DNA of 64,000 bases, taken from an uncultured SAR86 cluster bacterium (lineage in GTDB: Bacteria; Pseudomonadota; Gammaproteobacteria; Magnimaribacterales; D2472). Below the pieces are notes generated by a model. That model was not told the DNA's origin. It saw only the letters and a list, made by a program, of their open reading frames with translations, and made no database searches. This document shows, piece after piece, positions 56,421-64,000 of this stretch. How positions within the stretch are numbered: position 1 is the first letter of the stretch; each line of letters starts with the position of its first letter. The translations under genes and the position numbers were made by a program. Where the stretch lies: NCBI GenBank assembly GCA_902594515.1, contig CACJML010000003.1, positions 184,375 through 248,374 of the forward strand. The letters are read 5' to 3'.

Positions 56421-57770
56421 GTGTCTAATATAAATACCACAGTTCCTGATAATAGAGATCTCTCAAATTTTCCAGGTGAGTACGGCCTACCTTTTTTAGG
56501 AAAAACTATAGAAGTTGTAAAAGATAGTATTGCCGTATGCAATGATCACTTTAAAAGATTTGGAGCTGTATCTAAAATCGACATGGTTCGCGGTCAAAGG
56601 GTATTAATGTGTTTGGGTCCTGAATTTAATGAGGCTGCTCTATTTGATAAAGACGGGAGCTTTTCTTCTGCTGGCGGTTATGCATCCTCACTTGGATCGC
56701 TTTACCCAGATGGTATGTTACTAAGGGATAATGCTAAACATAAAAAAACGAGAAGAGCCTCTCAACCTTCATTTAAGACTGATGCTTTAAAAACGTATGT
56801 CGAACTTTTAAATCCAATTCAATCAAGAAGAATTGACATGCTTCCAAAAGATGAGGAGTTCCTCTTTTACGATGCTATCCAAGAAACACTTATGGATGTG
56901 GCAGCAAAAGTATTTATTGGTTTAGATGAAAAAAGTCCTGAAGCCCAAAAGTTACATAAGATTTTCTCAAACATCAATAAAGGGCTTATAACACCCTTCC
57001 CGTATAATCTTCCTTTTTCCCAATTTAGAAAATCTCTTAAAGCCAGAGAGACTTTAAGGCGATTTATTACCGAAACAATTCCTCAAAGACGGGGAACTGA
57101 TGGCGTCGATATGTTTTCAAGATATTGCAATGCAAGGGATGAGGATGGTAATTATTTGGAAGATGTTGATATCGATGGCCATATGGCATTTTTATTATTT
57201 GCTGCGTTTGACACTACGACAAGTGCTCTAACAAATATTCTTTATTACCTTGGAACCCATCAAGACTGGCAGGAGAAAGTTCGTGATGAAATCAATGCCA
57301 TTGATAATGAGATGCCAACATTTGAAGATGTTGCTTCTATGCAGCTAACCGAATATGTTTTTAATGAAACGCTAAGATTTTGGCCATCAGTGATGATCCT
57401 TAATAGAAGAACAACTCGTGAGGTAGAGGTAGGAGGCTATAAGCTGCCTGCTCACACTGTAGTGATGTTGAGTCCTGCATTTACACATCGAATGGAAGAG
57501 TGGTGGGATAATCCGCATAAATTTGATCCGATGAGATTTTCTCCTGAAAGAGCTGAACATAAGCGACATGGGTTTAGCTATATTCCTTTTGGTGGAGGTG
57601 CTCACAAGTGCATAGGAATGCATTTTGCACTGTTAAATGCAAGGCTTTATTTATTTAGGCTACTAAAGCAATACAGAGTTGAATTGCGTGAAAATTATAA
57701 TCCTGATTGGTTGCATGTGCATCTCCCTAGACCTGCTGACGCTCTCCCAATAACTCTAAGAAGAATTTAA
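56421..57770 (+). CDS. Cytochrome P450
   Basis: 449 aa soluble P450. Pro-rich start FPGEYGLPFLGKTIEVV, I-helix FAAFDTTTSAL with the acid-Thr pair, ExxR in NETLRFWP, the WWDNPHKFDPMRFSPER block and the heme-Cys loop FGGGAHKCIGMHFA (Cys397). The N-terminal motif and overall look recall the CYP120/CYP26/CYP51-like branch rather than the CYP125/CYP142 cholesterol side-chain hydroxylases. A role in steroid hydroxylation is likely by context. GTG start 11 bp after the SDR. No ferredoxin gene adjoins it. Confidence 0.9.
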   Translation: MSNINTTVPDNRDLSNFPGEYGLPFLGKTIEVVKDSIAVCNDHFKRFGAVSKIDMVRGQRVLMCLGPEFNEAALFDKDGSFSSAGGYASSLGSLYPDGMLLRDNAKHKKTRRASQPSFKTDALKTYVELLNPIQSRRIDMLPKDEEFLFYDAIQETLMDVAAKVFIGLDEKSPEAQKLHKIFSNINKGLITPFPYNLPFSQFRKSLKARETLRRFITETIPQRRGTDGVDMFSRYCNARDEDGNYLEDVDIDGHMAFLLFAAFDTTTSALTNILYYLGTHQDWQEKVRDEINAIDNEMPTFEDVASMQLTEYVFNETLRFWPSVMILNRRTTREVEVGGYKLPAHTVVMLSPAFTHRMEEWWDNPHKFDPMRFSPERAEHKRHGFSYIPFGGGAHKCIGMHFALLNARLYLFRLLKQYRVELRENYNPDWLHVHLPRPADALPITLRRI

Positions 57771-57772
57771 TA

Positions 57773-58582
57773 ATGTTACCAAAAGGTAGTTTTGCAACTT
57801 TGGCAAATGGCTTTCAATTTCACTATCATGATGGGGGGCAAGGTGATGTTGTTTTATTTCTCCATGGCAGCGGAACCGGAGCATCAGGCTTCACCAACTT
57901 TAAGAAAAATATAGACTTCTTTCAAAGGAATGGGTTCCGAACAATAGTTCCTGATCTGCCAGGATATGGGTTCAGTGATAAACCAGAAGATGAGATTTAT
58001 ACAATGAGTTTCTTCAATAATCTTCTTCTCGAACTGCTTGACCATCTCAATATTGCAAATTGCTCTGTGGTTGGTAACAGTCTTGGAGGAGCTTTGGCTA
58101 TGGGCCTATCTCTTGAGCAACCTAAAAGATTCTCTAAATTAATTCTTATGGCACCAGGTGGTTTAGAGGACTTCAATGCTTATCAAGAAATGCCAGGCAT
58201 TAAAAAACTTCTAGGCGATTTTCTTGGAGGTGAAATGAACCAAGAAAAAATTGAAGGTTTATTAAAGCTTTTCCCTTATGATCCTAGCTTTGTTACTAAA
58301 GATATTATTGAAGATAGGATGGAAATACTACCCCTAATGAACCAACAGGTTTTAGCTTCAATGGACATACCTAACTTATCTGAAAAACTAAAAAATAATC
58401 AAACACCCGTGTTAGCATTCTGGGGTTCAAATGACTTATTCATTCCTGCTTCAGGCATAAATAAAATTTTAGATTTGTATACAAATTCTCAGGTAGTTAC
58501 TTTTAGTAATTGCGGCCACTGGGTGATGATTGAAAAAACTAAAGAATTTAATCAATATAGCCTCAATTTTTTAAAAAACTAA
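57773..58582 (+). CDS. hsaD: HsaD-like meta-cleavage product hydrolase
   Basis: 269-aa alpha/beta hydrolase. HGSGTGASGFTNFKKNIDFF, VPDLPGYGFSDKP, nucleophile elbow VVGNSLGGALAMGL, LMAPGGLEDF, Asp in WGSNDLFIP and His in SNCGHWVMIEK. This is the C-C bond hydrolase pattern of HsaD/BphD, which splits the HsaC product DSHA into a C6-hydroxydienoate and the indane-propionate fragment. Separated from its hsaC partner by 11 kb, but on the same strand. Confidence 0.87.
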   Translation: MLPKGSFATLANGFQFHYHDGGQGDVVLFLHGSGTGASGFTNFKKNIDFFQRNGFRTIVPDLPGYGFSDKPEDEIYTMSFFNNLLLELLDHLNIANCSVVGNSLGGALAMGLSLEQPKRFSKLILMAPGGLEDFNAYQEMPGIKKLLGDFLGGEMNQEKIEGLLKLFPYDPSFVTKDIIEDRMEILPLMNQQVLASMDIPNLSEKLKNNQTPVLAFWGSNDLFIPASGINKILDLYTNSQVVTFSNCGHWVMIEKTKEFNQYSLNFLKN

Positions 58583-58585
58583 ATA

Positions 58586-59374
58586 ATGAATACAGTTGAT
58601 GCCTCAAAGATAGGAAGAATACTCTACAACTCATTAAGAAATGCACAAACCATCCCACCTTTAACTGAAACAATTAGCAATATTTCCATAGATGATGCTT
58701 ATGAGATATCAAAGAGCTTCCTCTCGCTAAGACTTGCCGATGGTGAAAAAATTATTGGAAAAAAGATAGGCGTTACCAGTCAAGTTGTCCAAGAAATGTT
58801 AGGGGTTGACCAGCCAGACTTTGGTTTTTTAACTAATCAAATGCTGATTGAAAATAATGATGTGATAAGTATTAGTAAATATCTAATTCAGCCTAGAGCA
58901 GAGGCAGAAATAGCATTCAAGTTAAATCAAGATCTTGTAGGGCCTGGGATTTCAAAAGAAGATGTGATCACGGCAACTAAGTCATTAATGCCATGTTTTG
59001 AAATAGTCGATTCACGAATAGATGAGTGGAAAATTAAAATACAAGATACTGTTGCTGACAATGCATCATGTGGCGTTTTTTGTATTGGCGAAGAGGTTGA
59101 AGATTTCATTGATTTAGAGATGGATAAACTCGAAGTTAATGTTTATAAGAATGGGGAATTCCTCTCTACAGGTAATGGCTCTGCAGTCCAAGGTCATCCT
59201 GCTGAAGCGGTAGCCTGGCTTGCAAATACTCTTGGTAGATATGATATTCCATTGTTGAAAGATGAGATCATTTTGTCTGGATCGTTGGTTCCATTAGAGC
59301 CGGCTATTCCTGGAGATAAATTTGAGATGAAGATTAATGGTCTTGGAAGTTGTAAAGTAGAGTTTAAAGAATGA
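58586..59374 (+). CDS. hsaE: HsaE-like 2-hydroxy-dienoate hydratase
   Basis: 262 aa, 2-keto-4-pentenoate hydratase family (MhpD/BphH/HsaE). [39 protein letters not shown] with metal-binding Glu residues, [19 protein letters not shown], and [19 protein letters not shown]. Hydrates the hydroxydienoate from HsaD to a 4-hydroxy-2-oxo acid. ATGA overlap with hsaG. Confidence 0.88.
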   Translation: MNTVDASKIGRILYNSLRNAQTIPPLTETISNISIDDAYEISKSFLSLRLADGEKIIGKKIGVTSQVVQEMLGVDQPDFGFLTNQMLIENNDVISISKYLIQPRAEAEIAFKLNQDLVGPGISKEDVITATKSLMPCFEIVDSRIDEWKIKIQDTVADNASCGVFCIGEEVEDFIDLEMDKLEVNVYKNGEFLSTGNGSAVQGHPAEAVAWLANTLGRYDIPLLKDEIILSGSLVPLEPAIPGDKFEMKINGLGSCKVEFKE

Positions 59375-60297
59375 GTAAAATTAATTGCGCAATAATTGGA
59401 TCAGGCAACATAGGCACTGATTTAATGTTTAAGATTATTAAGACATCATCCGAGCTTGAGCTTGTCGCTGTAATTGGTATTGATCCTAACTCTGAGGGTC
59501 TCAATCTTGCTAAAAAAAATAATGTCTTAATCTGTGACAGCGGATTACAGGGTTTTGTTGATACCAAAGAATATAAAGATATTGAGATTTTTTTTGATGC
59601 GACATCAGCTGGCGCACATAAAATACATCATGAGATTGTAACTGGAGATCAAAAGCAAATGATTGATCTTACTCCAGCTGCAATCGGTCCATACTGTGTT
59701 CCAGTTGTAAACCTAGAATCAAATTTAGATGAAGGAAACGTTAATTTGGTAACGTGTGGCGGCCAAGCTACCATCCCAATGGTTTCGGCAGTTAATAGTG
59801 TATCTAAAGTTAGGTATGCAGAAATTGTTGCATCAGTTTCCTCAAGCTCTGCTGGTCCTGGTACAAGAGCAAACATAGATGAGTTTACTCAAACCACAGC
59901 ATTGGGTCTTGAAAAAGTTGGAGGCGCTGAAAAAGCAAAGGCAATAATTATCCTAAATCCAGCAGAGCCACCACTGTTAATGCGAAATACTGTATTTACA
60001 CTTTCAGATGAAGTTCAGGAGAAAGAAATAGAAGATTCTATTAAGAACATGGTTAAAAATGTTCAAAGCTATGTTCCTGGATACAGATTGAAGCAAGAGG
60101 TTCAGTTTGAGAGGTTTGGTTCAAATAACCCATGCAGGATTCCTGGTATAGGGGAATACGAAGGCATCAAGACATCAATTTTTTTAGAGGTAGAAGGTGC
60201 GGGGCACTATTTACCTAAGTATGCTGGAAATTTGGATATTATGACTTCAGCAGCTTTAGGCACAGCAGAATCGTTGGTTAGAAAAAAATATAATTAA
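59371..60297 (+). CDS. hsaG: HsaG-like acylating aldehyde dehydrogenase
   Basis: 308 aa (DmpF/BphJ/HsaG family). [14 protein letters not shown] nucleotide loop, [14 protein letters not shown], nucleophile Cys in [36 protein letters not shown] and the C-terminal [20 protein letters not shown]. It converts propanal (from the steroid aldol cleavage) or acetaldehyde to the acyl-CoA while bound to the aldolase. Starts in an ATGA overlap with hsaE. Confidence 0.92.
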   Translation: MSKINCAIIGSGNIGTDLMFKIIKTSSELELVAVIGIDPNSEGLNLAKKNNVLICDSGLQGFVDTKEYKDIEIFFDATSAGAHKIHHEIVTGDQKQMIDLTPAAIGPYCVPVVNLESNLDEGNVNLVTCGGQATIPMVSAVNSVSKVRYAEIVASVSSSSAGPGTRANIDEFTQTTALGLEKVGGAEKAKAIIILNPAEPPLLMRNTVFTLSDEVQEKEIEDSIKNMVKNVQSYVPGYRLKQEVQFERFGSNNPCRIPGIGEYEGIKTSIFLEVEGAGHYLPKYAGNLDIMTSAALGTAESLVRKKYN

Positions 60298-60300
60298 TTA

Positions 60301-61311
60301 ATGAAAGAGAAAATCTATATTCAAGATGTAACTTTGCGAGATGGGATGCATGCCATAAAACATCAGTATGGAATTGAGCATGTAAAAAAAATTGCCAAGG
60401 CTTTAGATGAGGCAAAAATAGATGCCATAGAAATTGCCCATGGTGATGGCATTTCTGGTTCATCATTTAATTATGGTTTTGGGGCACATACTGATAAAGA
60501 GTGGATAGCTGCAGTTGCAGATGAAGTCAGTTTCTCAAAACTTACAACATTGATACTGCCAGGTATTGCAGTCAAAGAGGATTTAGATTGGGCATATGCA
60601 ATGGGGATAAGATCTGTTAGGGTTGCAACTCATTGCACTGAAGCAGACGTATCTAAGCAGCATATTGAGCATGCTAAAAATCTAGGCATGGATACCATTG
60701 GATTTTTAATGATGTCACACATGAATACGCCTACTAAATTAGCAGAACAGGCTAAATTGATGGAGTCTTATGGTGCTGAATGCGTCTATGTTGTTGATTC
60801 TGGTGGAGCGCTTAATATGGATGATGTTGCTGACAGATTTAAAGCATTTAAAGACTGTTTAAAACCTGAAACACAAACCGGAATGCATGCTCATCATAAT
60901 CTTTCATTGGGCGTTGCAAACTCTATTGTGGCTGTTCAACATGGCGCCAATAGAATTGATGCTAGTTTGGCTGGGATGGGTGCAGGTGCTGGAAATGCCC
61001 CATTAGAAGTATTTATAGCTGCTGTAGATAGAATGGGTTGGGATCATGGCGTTGATCTGTTTAAGCTTATGGATGCTGCTGAAGATTTGGTGAGACCGCT
61101 TCAAGATAGACCTGTAAGAGTTGATAAAGAGACTTTGACGCTTGGTTATGCTGGAGTTTATTCCTCCTTTCTAAGGCATGCTGAAAATGCAGCTGAAACT
61201 TATGGATTGGATACTAGAGACATTCTTGTTGAGCTAGGTTCAAGAAAAATGGTAGGCGGTCAAGAAGATATGATCGTTGATGTTGCTCTTGATTTAAAAA
61301 AAAATAAATGA
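60301..61311 (+). CDS. hsaF: HsaF-like 4-hydroxy-2-oxovalerate aldolase
   Basis: 336 aa (DmpG/BphI/HsaF). [16 protein letters not shown] with catalytic Arg, His and metal Asp, [20 protein letters not shown], metal histidines in [30 protein letters not shown], and C-terminal communication domain for the aldehyde channel. Cleaves 4-hydroxy-2-oxohexanoate to pyruvate and propanal. Adjacent to hsaG as in other meta-cleavage operons. Confidence 0.93.
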   Translation: MKEKIYIQDVTLRDGMHAIKHQYGIEHVKKIAKALDEAKIDAIEIAHGDGISGSSFNYGFGAHTDKEWIAAVADEVSFSKLTTLILPGIAVKEDLDWAYAMGIRSVRVATHCTEADVSKQHIEHAKNLGMDTIGFLMMSHMNTPTKLAEQAKLMESYGAECVYVVDSGGALNMDDVADRFKAFKDCLKPETQTGMHAHHNLSLGVANSIVAVQHGANRIDASLAGMGAGAGNAPLEVFIAAVDRMGWDHGVDLFKLMDAAEDLVRPLQDRPVRVDKETLTLGYAGVYSSFLRHAENAAETYGLDTRDILVELGSRKMVGGQEDMIVDVALDLKKNK

Positions 61312-62171
61312 ACATCGGCATGACGTTACCGGTCATGGAGCCGGGACTGACCAGAAATAACCTTTTTGAGTGGACCAATCAAATTGACAAGGGTCCATGG
61401 AGCAGCATTGCATTAGGCGAAAGAATTATCTTTGATAATCCTGAATTTATTTCCATGCTTTCGGCAGTAGCTGCTTGGACAAAAAATGTAGAAATCATAT
61501 CAACAGTGTCTGTGCTAAGCATGCATGATCCTGTTTTATCTGCAAAACAATTTGCCACAATTGATATGCTTTCTGAGGGTAGGCTTACAGTTGGAGTTGG
61601 AGTTGGTGGACGACAAGAAGACTATGAAGCAATTGGATCTGATTGGAAAAATCATCGCTGGAAAAAGGTAAGTGAGTATTCAAAAATTATGCAATCAATA
61701 TGGGCTAGCGAATTCGAGCAGGATATTGGGCCAAAACCTGTACAAACAAAAGGACCTAAAATTTTAGCTGGAGCAATTGGCCCAAAAGCCCTATCAATGT
61801 CAGCTGATTATGCATCAGGTATTGCAGGATTTTCTTTTAATGCTGATATAGATGAGATTTCAGACACGGCAGTTAGAGTTAGAGAAGCATTCCGAATAAA
61901 AGGCATCAAAGAACCTAGAATAGTAACTAGTTTTTGGTTTGCAATTGGAAAAGATTCAAGATTACAAATGCAATCTCATTTAAAAAGATATTTGGCCTGG
62001 ATGGGGGAAGAAATTGCTGAAAATCTTGCAGCTAATGCAGGTTTTTGTGGATCAATTGAAGACTTAGCTGAGCTAATTAAACAAGTTAAAGAATGTGGAG
62101 TAGACGACTTACTGTTAGTACCAACATCTAAAGATCTAAAACAAGTTATTGAGATTGAAGATATTCTTTAA
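61308..62171 (+). CDS. Luciferase-like (LLM) flavin oxidoreductase
   Basis: 287-aa TIM-barrel LLM protein. [65 protein letters not shown] are typical of the F420/FMN-dependent group. In the steroid cluster it could be a monooxygenase or a dehydrogenase; since HsaA/HsaB are not in the window, replacement of that step is one speculative option. ATGA overlap with hsaF, so it is in the same transcript. Confidence 0.83.
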   Translation: MNIGMTLPVMEPGLTRNNLFEWTNQIDKGPWSSIALGERIIFDNPEFISMLSAVAAWTKNVEIISTVSVLSMHDPVLSAKQFATIDMLSEGRLTVGVGVGGRQEDYEAIGSDWKNHRWKKVSEYSKIMQSIWASEFEQDIGPKPVQTKGPKILAGAIGPKALSMSADYASGIAGFSFNADIDEISDTAVRVREAFRIKGIKEPRIVTSFWFAIGKDSRLQMQSHLKRYLAWMGEEIAENLAANAGFCGSIEDLAELIKQVKECGVDDLLLVPTSKDLKQVIEIEDIL

Positions 62172-62196
62172 GAGGGTAAATTTAAGGAATTGTTGT

Positions 62197-62202
62197 TAGA
62201 AT
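62197..62202 (+). promoter_or_regulatory. Candidate -10 element of the Rieske pair
   Basis: TAGAAT ends 6 bp before the ATG at 62209 and no Shine-Dalgarno separates them, the same leaderless-like geometry as at aroC. The 37-bp gap from the LLM gene is one of the wider ones inside the cluster, so an internal promoter is plausible. Confidence 0.35.
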
Positions 62203-62208
62203 ATTTGT

Positions 62209-62607
62209 ATGGCAGATAAATTAATATCAACTGAACTTCCCGTTCAAAAAAATCCTAATGAAAGTTCTTTAGAGGATGGTTGGCATAAAGTTGCTGCAAG
62301 CGATGCAATCAAGAATGGTGAAGCTTTACAAGTAGATAATTTTGCTACTCAGCTTGTAGTTTGGAGAGGCGAAGATGGCAAAGTTAGGGCTCTAGATTTG
62401 TACTGCAAGCACATGGGAGCTGCTCTTTCATGTGGAGAGGTAGATGGTAATGGTATTAGGTGTCCATTTCATGCATGGAAATGGAATGAGGAGGGCAATT
62501 GTGATGATATTCCTTATGCAAAAAAAATCCCAACGAAAGCCGTTACACGATCATGGCAAGTAAAAGAAGAATCTAATGATATTATGGTGATGCTACAAAA
62601 GGCATAA
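62209..62607 (+). CDS. Stand-alone Rieske [2Fe-2S] protein, KshA N-domain-like
   Basis: 132 aa. One Rieske domain with all four ligands: Cys66-x-His68, 16 residues, Cys85-x2-His88 (YCKHMG, CPFHAW). Sequence around and after the cluster (GWHKVAASD, FATQLVVWRGEDG, VRALDLYCKHMGAALS, GNCDDIPYAKKIPTKAVTRSW) follows the N-terminal third of actinobacterial 3-ketosteroid 9-alpha-hydroxylase oxygenase KshA rather than a ferredoxin. It stops where KshA would enter the catalytic domain, and the following gene encodes that domain. Likely the electron-entry subunit of a two-polypeptide oxygenase. Confidence 0.85.
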   Translation: MADKLISTELPVQKNPNESSLEDGWHKVAASDAIKNGEALQVDNFATQLVVWRGEDGKVRALDLYCKHMGAALSCGEVDGNGIRCPFHAWKWNEEGNCDDIPYAKKIPTKAVTRSWQVKEESNDIMVMLQKA

Positions 62608-62628
62608 AATTAAGTTTAGGAGAAATGA

Positions 62629-63474
62629 ATGAGCGAGTTACCAGATAGATTTCCAAGAGGATGGTTTGTTTTAGGTCATCAAAGAGATTTTGAGACAGAG
62701 TGCACAAAAACTATCTACGCATTTAATAGAAAATTATTAGTTACCAGAAATAGTGATAATTCAATTAGTTTAGATCCGGGCAATGGCGAATCATGGCCGA
62801 TACTTGAAATTAATCAAATGGTCATGTGTTGGCATGATGTTGAGGGTGGTGAGCCTGATTATGAGCCTGAAAAGATTGATGCCTGTTACTCAGATGAATG
62901 GTCTGACTATGGTATGGCAAGTTTTCTTGTTAAAAATAACTGTAGAGAACTGATTGATAATATGGCCGATAAAGGTCATTTTGGTCCTGTTCATCAGGCA
63001 CCTTTTGAAGGTTTCTGGAATGAGGCAAAAGACCATACTTACACTCAAGAAATGACTGCTGACAGCCCTATTCTTGGTAGAGATTTATTTTCTAAAGCAA
63101 CATATGAAGGCCCAGCATATATGACAACTTATATGAGCGCACTTCAAGAGGGTCAAAAAGTAGAAAGTAGGTTATTAGTATCTCATCTACCACTTACCTT
63201 GACATCATTTGAAATTAACTTTGGTGTCATGGTAAAAAAAATACCTGGTATGACAGCTGAAGAGGAGCATGAGTATGTCCAAGGATATATTGATGCAAAT
63301 AACTTTGCTTTTGGTCAAGATGTAGCGATTTGGGAGAACAAGATTTATATTGCTGATCCCGTTGTTTGCGATGGTGACGGACCTCTTCACAAACTTAGAA
63401 AATGGTACGGTCAATTCTTGGTAAACAGAAATGATATTCCCAAAGGCCTAGACATGGAAAAAAGAGAATTTTAA
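62629..63474 (+). CDS. KshA-like oxygenase catalytic subunit lacking a Rieske cluster
   Basis: 281 aa. Mononuclear-iron site NCRELIDNMADKGHFGPVH with bridging Asp114, His117 and His122, and the third ligand Asp231 in GQDVAIWENK; LHKLRKWYGQFLVNRNDI matches the KshA C-terminus. Residues about 1-70 (FPRGWFVLGHQRDFE, AFNRKLLVTRNSD, MCWHDVEG) still look like the edge strands of a Rieske domain, but the loops carrying CxH and CxxH are deleted. AGGAG sits before the ATG, so this is a designed gene, not a frameshift remnant. It would need the 62209 product for electrons. Confidence 0.85.
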   Translation: MSELPDRFPRGWFVLGHQRDFETECTKTIYAFNRKLLVTRNSDNSISLDPGNGESWPILEINQMVMCWHDVEGGEPDYEPEKIDACYSDEWSDYGMASFLVKNNCRELIDNMADKGHFGPVHQAPFEGFWNEAKDHTYTQEMTADSPILGRDLFSKATYEGPAYMTTYMSALQEGQKVESRLLVSHLPLTLTSFEINFGVMVKKIPGMTAEEEHEYVQGYIDANNFAFGQDVAIWENKIYIADPVVCDGDGPLHKLRKWYGQFLVNRNDIPKGLDMEKREF

Positions 63475-63483
63475 TCCATTACT

Positions 63484-63939
63484 GTGAGCCAAAATCTTGA
63501 CGATTTAGATCATAAAATTATCCATTGCTTAAAAGAAGATGGCCGTATGGCTGTCAAATCTATAGCTATTCAATTAGGTGTAACCGAAGTAACTGTAAAG
63601 AAAAGGCTGAACAGGATTTTAGATGACCAGGTTTGCAAGATCGTTGCGATAGCTGATTTTAAAAAATGCGGTTTTGATTACTTATTACCAATTGGTTTAA
63701 AGGTTAACGGTGATCAATTAGATAGCGTTGCACAAGCACTAACCTTGCTTCCTCAAGTCTTCAGTGTCAATGCTGTGAGTGGAATCCAGGATTTAGAAAT
63801 ACTTTGTGCCACTAGATCTGTAAGCGAAACTGAAGAGCTTATTGACAATACACTTCCTTCAATTCCAGGAATCAAAAGCATTGATTCTTCTCTAGCATCT
63901 AAAGTGTATAAATTTGAAACTGACTGGGCGCCGTTGTGA
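63484..63939 (+). CDS. AsnC/Lrp-family transcriptional regulator
   Basis: 151 aa. N-terminal winged HTH (LDDLDHKIIHCLKEDGRMAVKSIAIQLGVTEVTVKKRLNRI) and a C-terminal RAM ligand-binding domain (FSVNAVSGIQDLEILCATRS). GTG start. It directly follows the Rieske pair and overlaps a second AsnC-type gene by 4 bp, so it is the likely local regulator of the steroid genes (inference). Known steroid regulons use TetR-type KstR, KstR2 or others, so this would be a different regulator class. Confidence 0.9.
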   Translation: MSQNLDDLDHKIIHCLKEDGRMAVKSIAIQLGVTEVTVKKRLNRILDDQVCKIVAIADFKKCGFDYLLPIGLKVNGDQLDSVAQALTLLPQVFSVNAVSGIQDLEILCATRSVSETEELIDNTLPSIPGIKSIDSSLASKVYKFETDWAPL

Positions 63940-64000
63940 GCTTAGATAATATTGATAAAAAAATTATTCAACTGATGGGGGCAGATGCACGGATGTCCAA
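63936..64000 (+). CDS. Second AsnC/Lrp-family regulator, 5' end only
   Basis: GTG start in a GTGA overlap with the preceding regulator. The 21 readable codons (SLDNIDKKIIQLMGADARMS) are the first helix of an AsnC-type HTH, parallel to the start of its neighbour. The gene runs off the right edge. Tandem AsnC genes often form paired or heteromeric regulators. Confidence 0.75.
   Translation, partial: MSLDNIDKKIIQLMGADARMS

Noticed and set aside
62608..62628. A frameshift or sequencing error splitting one kshA gene
   Set aside because: The gap holds stop, AGGAG and a well-spaced ATG, and the second protein begins with its own Rieske-like strands rather than continuing the first, so two intended genes fit better.
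1..64000. Mobile elements, CRISPR arrays, prophage or rRNA genes
   Set aside because: No transposase or integrase motifs, no spaced direct repeats and no rRNA sequence were seen; the two tRNAs have no adjacent integrase or direct repeat.

Overview
The window reads as a chromosomal segment of a streamlined, low-GC, free-living marine gammaproteobacterium; SAR86-like is my best guess, inferred from AT-rich codon use, very tight gene packing (many 1-14 bp overlaps, no gene-free stretch above 300 bp) and gammaproteobacterial gene orders (asd-fimV-truA-trpFBA-accD-SPOR-cvpA-purF, mltF beside purL, LexA-type umuDC). No insertion sequence, integrase, phage gene, CRISPR array or rRNA was found.

Layout. 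1-975: 3' part of prpD (methylcitrate cycle). 977-3693: divergent secreted penicillin-acylase-like hydrolase and an SDR. 3727-16838: one co-directional run of 14 genes, nearly all overlapping or within a few bases: aroC, leuC, leuD, leuB, asd, fimV, truA, trpF, trpB, trpA, accD, SPOR protein, cvpA, purF. 16831-27653: acnB, a DUF1289 protein, umuDC under a perfect SOS box, lpxH, ppiB, cysS, a small unknown gene, tRNA-Asn, uvrB, a short mltF-like gene. 27674-39515: purL, a YqfO-like protein, two Nudix genes, gamma-carbonic anhydrase, dienelactone hydrolase, alaS, lysC, pyrC. 39566-45563: tRNA-Ser, a small membrane protein plus desaturase, a duplicated-domain lipoprotein, DUF1330, hflX, thioesterase, SDR, TM2 protein, MBL hydrolase.

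45602-64000: a steroid-nucleus catabolic cluster, the most striking part of the window. It holds an HsaC-like extradiol dioxygenase, IpdA/IpdB, a crotonase, IpdC, EchA20, a heteromeric pair of acyl-CoA dehydrogenases, FadA6, IpdF, an EthD-like protein, an SDR, a P450, HsaD, HsaE, HsaG, HsaF, a luciferase-like flavoenzyme, a Rieske oxygenase resembling KshA and two tandem AsnC/Lrp regulators. Together they would open ring A/B of a 9,10-secosteroid (HsaC, HsaD), process the C5 fragment to pyruvate and propionyl-CoA (HsaE, HsaF, HsaG) and degrade the remaining C/D rings (IpdF, IpdC, EchA20, IpdAB, acyl-CoA dehydrogenases, FadA6). Propionyl-CoA can then enter the methylcitrate cycle, of which prpD and acnB are in this window.

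Most unusual: the KshA-like oxygenase is encoded as two polypeptides. A 132-aa Rieske protein carries the [2Fe-2S] ligands. A 281-aa protein carries the mononuclear-iron site but has a shrunken Rieske-like N-terminus with all cluster ligands gone. I see no KstD, KshB, HsaA/HsaB, FadD3 or TetR-type KstR regulator here; they may lie outside the window or be replaced. Assignments rest on reading motifs and remembered family sequences; no database search was run.
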